8,637 nt of DNA from Verrucomicrobia bacterium UBA740 (GTDB taxonomy: Bacteria > Verrucomicrobiota > Kiritimatiellia > RFP12 > UBA1067), in NCBI GenBank assembly GCA_002298665.1, contig DBKW01000078.1:1-8637 (forward strand), in the 5' to 3' direction. The notes under the pieces are model-generated. The model was not told the DNA's origin and ran no database searches. It saw only the letters and a program-made list of their open reading frames with translations. The position numbers were made by a program, and so were the translations under genes. Position 1 is the stretch's first letter. Each line of letters opens with the position of its first letter. This document shows, piece by piece, positions 6,459 through 8,637 of the stretch.

Positions 6459-6488
6459 GGCGGGGGGGCAACCGTCCGGCGGGAACCG

Positions 6489-7583
6489 CTACCGGGGCGT
6501 GCCGCGGGTGAGGGTCAGGAGGGTGATTTCCGACGGGATCGCCCAGCGCACGGGGATGCCCGCCCACTGTCCGGCGCCGGGCGAGACATAGAGCTTCTTC
6601 CCATCGCCCAGGTCGTAGAGTCCGCAAACAAAGCCGTTGTTCGCCTTCTTCACGAGCCTGTCGAAGAGCGGCAGGACGCCGCCGTGCGTATGCCCGGAAA
6701 GCTGCAGATCGGCCCCTCTCGCGGCGTTTTCGCGCGCCTCTCCGGGACGGTGCTGCAGAAATACCGTGAACGCCCCCTTCTTCGGGGTGCGCGAAAGGAC
6801 TTCCGCGGCGTTTGTCGTCGCGATCCCGAGACGTCCGGCGGCGGCATCGTCCACGCCGGCGAGAACAAGGTCCGGACGTGGCGAGACATATTCTCCGTTT
6901 AGGAACCGGAAGCCCTTCTGCGCGTACCACACCTGCCACGCCGGTGCATCCGCGTAGAATTCGTGGTTGCCGCTGACGAACCACACCCCGTCCGGTGCCT
7001 TCAGGTCCGCAAGCGGCAGGACGTCTCCGGCGCGCTGTCGCACGCGTCCGTCCACGATATCGCCCGTGCAGACGACGAGGTCGGGTTGCGCCGCGTTAAT
7101 CGCCTCCACAAGCCGGCGGGTGCGCGAACCGCGCAGGAGCGAACTGACATGCGGATCGGCGAGTTGGACGATCCGATACCCTTCCAGGCTAGCCGGCAGA
7201 TTGGGATACACCACCGTGACGGCGTGGATGGCGGGCGGACACACCGCGCCCCACACGCCCCACGCGGCGATTCCCCAGGCAAGAAGCGGCAAAAGCCACA
7301 CTTTGAGGCGGGGCTTGAGGAAATAGCCGGCGCAGGCGAGCGCGACAAGGATGAAAAGTCCGCAATTCGCCCAGCCCCAGAGCGCAATCACGATGGGCGG
7401 AAGTTCCGGGATAAAGGGATCGAGCCCCAGCGCGGAAAACACGCAGAACTTCGCCGCGCAAAGAAGAAGAAACGCCATCCAAAGCGCTTGCGCACGGACT
7501 CCGAGCCGGCACGGTCGCACAAAGACGAAGAACGCCACGAGCGCCGCGGCGAAGGAACCGTATTCAAAAAGCAGACCGAACAT
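6489..7583 (-). CDS. Membrane-anchored metallophosphoesterase, YkuE/YaeI-like
   Basis: A calcineurin-like phosphoesterase of 364 residues. The N-terminal third holds about four membrane segments (roughly 9-23, 34-52, 62-88 and 95-116). The catalytic domain (about 120-360) has all metal motifs in order: LADPHVSS (141-148, D143 and H145), CTGDIVDG (172-179), GNHEFYA (205-211), LQHRPG (276-281, His278) and SGHTHGG (296-302). These bind two metal ions and hydrolyse phosphoesters. YkuE/YaeI-type relatives have been linked to lipid or envelope phosphoesters; the actual substrate here is unknown. With four helices both ends may lie on the same face, but the side of the catalytic domain cannot be fixed by eye. 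The ATG at 7583 comes three bases after the DUF975 stop and lacks a visible Shine-Dalgarno, so translation is probably coupled. The shared transcript suggests a joint envelope role, which is inference. Confidence 0.88.
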   Translation of the reverse strand: MFGLLFEYGSFAAALVAFFVFVRPCRLGVRAQALWMAFLLLCAAKFCVFSALGLDPFIPELPPIVIALWGWANCGLFILVALACAGYFLKPRLKVWLLPLLAWGIAAWGVWGAVCPPAIHAVTVVYPNLPASLEGYRIVQLADPHVSSLLRGSRTRRLVEAINAAQPDLVVCTGDIVDGRVRQRAGDVLPLADLKAPDGVWFVSGNHEFYADAPAWQVWYAQKGFRFLNGEYVSPRPDLVLAGVDDAAAGRLGIATTNAAEVLSRTPKKGAFTVFLQHRPGEARENAARGADLQLSGHTHGGVLPLFDRLVKKANNGFVCGLYDLGDGKKLYVSPGAGQWAGIPVRWAIPSEITLLTLTRGTPR

Positions 7584-7586
7584 TTT

Positions 7587-8471
7587 TTATGCCGCGCGCG
7601 GCGGAACTTCAAGATAGAATTGGGCCTGTCCGAACATGTAGTAGACGGAAACGAAAAAGGCCGCGACTGGGAAGACGATTCCAACCAACATCGCCCGCAG
7701 GAGTTCGGGCAGAACGGGGATAAGCCCGGCCACCAACAATGCCGTAAGCAAGAGGAATGCTTTCCAATACGAGCAATCCAAGTAGAACGCCCGCCACTTG
7801 TATCCGTCAAGCCGCCGGGCGCTTTCGCGGAAACACTTTGTCGCGGACCAGTCCGGATGGTCGACCTTCAGATACCACACGAAGCGATACCGGTAGATGA
7901 CGTAGAAAACCGGAATGGTTGCGACAAGAAACGCGATGAACAGGAGAAAGACTCCCGCGCCCAGCCAGAGGGTATGCGCGAGGAGGAAATCCCTGAGGAA
8001 GTAAAAGGCAAGGAAGAATATGCCATAGACGAGCATAAGCGGCAAGGCGGCGACCAGGAGGCGGATCGTGTAGGCGAACATCATGGCGAACATCCCGAAC
8101 GGGACACGGAAACCCGAAAATGCCGCGCGCGTCAGCCCCGTTTCCGCCTGACGCATGCCGCGCAAGGCCGCGAGACTCCAGCCGAAGTTCTGGATGCCGC
8201 CGAACACCGCCTGGATGAAGACGTAAAAGACGGTCGCCACCGCGGCGGCGAAAAGAACGTCGAACGAATACGCCGCAAGAGGAGCATCTCCCGTGAGCGC
8301 GAGATAGTCCAGCGTACGGATGCCGAACGTCAGGAAGGCCTGCTGCAAAAGAAGAAGAGCCAGCGAACAGGCGAGCCCCAGGAGCAGCATCGCGCTCATG
8401 GCGCGTGCGCCGCACCGGGTGTGGAAAAGCGTCTTGCGGGCAAGTGCGCGAATTTCTTTTGAGGTTCTCAT
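7587..8471 (-). CDS. DUF975 multi-pass membrane protein
   Basis: 294 residues with about five or six hydrophobic segments (roughly 26-48, 68-92, 122-158, 168-195, 236-256 and 260-282). The N-terminus MRTSKEIRALAR and the block RYRFVWYLKVDHP...ESARRLDGYKWRAFYLDCSYW (194-236) are the recognisable marks of DUF975, a family seen mainly in Firmicutes and of unknown function. The C-terminal half ends VYYMFGQAQFYLEV, the usual close of the last helix. The start ATG at 8471 is supported by the conserved N-terminus, although the -10 box TATAAT lies only six bases upstream and AGAGG stands one base from the ATG, too close for a normal ribosome site. It heads a two-gene unit with the phosphoesterase. 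Confidence 0.85.
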   Translation of the reverse strand: MRTSKEIRALARKTLFHTRCGARAMSAMLLLGLACSLALLLLQQAFLTFGIRTLDYLALTGDAPLAAYSFDVLFAAAVATVFYVFIQAVFGGIQNFGWSLAALRGMRQAETGLTRAAFSGFRVPFGMFAMMFAYTIRLLVAALPLMLVYGIFFLAFYFLRDFLLAHTLWLGAGVFLLFIAFLVATIPVFYVIYRYRFVWYLKVDHPDWSATKCFRESARRLDGYKWRAFYLDCSYWKAFLLLTALLVAGLIPVLPELLRAMLVGIVFPVAAFFVSVYYMFGQAQFYLEVPPRAA

Positions 8472-8477
8472 GCCTCT

Positions 8478-8486
8478 ATTATACCA
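8478..8486 (-). promoter_or_regulatory. Extended -10 promoter at the DUF975 start codon
   Basis: On the minus strand TGG-TATAAT (8486-8478) is a consensus extended -10. No convincing -35 lies 16-18 bases upstream; TTCACC at 20 bases is the nearest and is weak. The expected transcription start, about seven bases downstream, falls on the A of the ATG at 8471, so the mRNA should have essentially no leader. The polyamine promoter shares the same core, TATGGTA(A/T)AAT. Confidence 0.65.
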
Positions 8487-8541
8487 TATCTACGGACGTT
8501 TCGGGTGAAGAAAAGCAAGATGGAAGATTCGAAAAGTGCAT

Positions 8542-8566
8542 CCTGTCGTGAGACACCCGGGACAGG
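8542..8566. repeat. Imperfect hairpin upstream of the DUF975 promoter
   Basis: CCTGTC (8542-8547) pairs with GACAGG (8561-8566), with an inner GTG-AGA-CAC hairpin and a CCGG bulge. No strong T-run follows on either strand, so it may be an operator or a weak end of an upstream transcript. The rest of 8490-8637 is purine-rich on the plus strand and holds no gene I can support. Confidence 0.3.
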
Positions 8567-8637
8567 TCGTTCCGAGGGGGGGAGAGCGAAAGCGAAAAAG
8601 GAGAGGGATCGGTTGAGGAAACGGAAGGAAAGGATGC

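Noticed and set aside
6455..6467. Possible G-quadruplex in the G6-C-G7 tract
   Set aside because: The tract lacks four clean G-runs separated by loops; pairing with the adjacent C-runs in the palindrome array is a simpler reading.
8520..8637. Plus-strand frame beginning MEDSKSASC and open to the right edge
   Set aside because: It has no convincing ribosome site, is low-complexity Lys/Arg/Glu from a purine-rich tract, and shows no recognisable motif.
1..8637. CRISPR arrays, tRNA or rRNA genes, insertion sequences, phage or toxin-antitoxin genes
   Set aside because: No regularly spaced repeats, tRNA-like cloverleaf, transposase motif or phage gene was seen on either strand.

Overview
This window looks like chromosomal DNA from a Gram-positive, gut-type member of the Firmicutes (Clostridia), inferred from content. 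A DUF975 membrane protein, a short Bacillus-type SpeA, a clostridial-type SpeE and a Gram-positive-style lipoprotein leader occur together, with GGAGG-like ribosome sites and extended -10 promoters. No 16S or other taxonomic marker is present, so this is a lean rather than an identification. All seven genes I can support lie on the minus strand, so the window reads from right to left.

Right part (about 8489 down to 6489): a two-gene unit. It encodes a multi-pass DUF975 membrane protein, apparently transcribed from an extended -10 promoter that sits directly on its start codon, followed 3 bases later by a membrane-anchored calcineurin-like metallophosphoesterase. The unit ends in a compact array of four consecutive GC-rich palindromes (6380-6458), at least one of which is a plausible terminator.

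Middle part (6297 down to 481): a five-gene polyamine operon with a strong promoter (TTGCAT, 17-base spacer, extended -10 TAAAAT), a roughly 98-nt leader, tight gene spacing and a good rho-independent terminator at 481-518. The order is arginine decarboxylase (speA), spermidine synthase-like protein (speE), agmatinase-family ureohydrolase (speB), carboxynorspermidine/carboxyspermidine dehydrogenase, and carboxynorspermidine decarboxylase (nspC). Together they can take arginine to agmatine to putrescine, and then to spermidine by reductive coupling with aspartate semialdehyde followed by decarboxylation. The SpeE-like enzyme is the puzzle. No SpeD is present to supply decarboxylated SAM, and the residue that normally binds the dcSAM ribose is Gln instead of Glu.

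Left part (431 to 1): a partial secreted lipoprotein of unknown function. Its promoter carries a run of ten G between a perfect TTGACA -35 and a TAGAAT -10, a layout typical of phase-variable promoters. This part also looks less GC-rich than the operon by eye.

Long open frames on the plus strand across the operon are mirror images of GC-rich genes and are not annotated.
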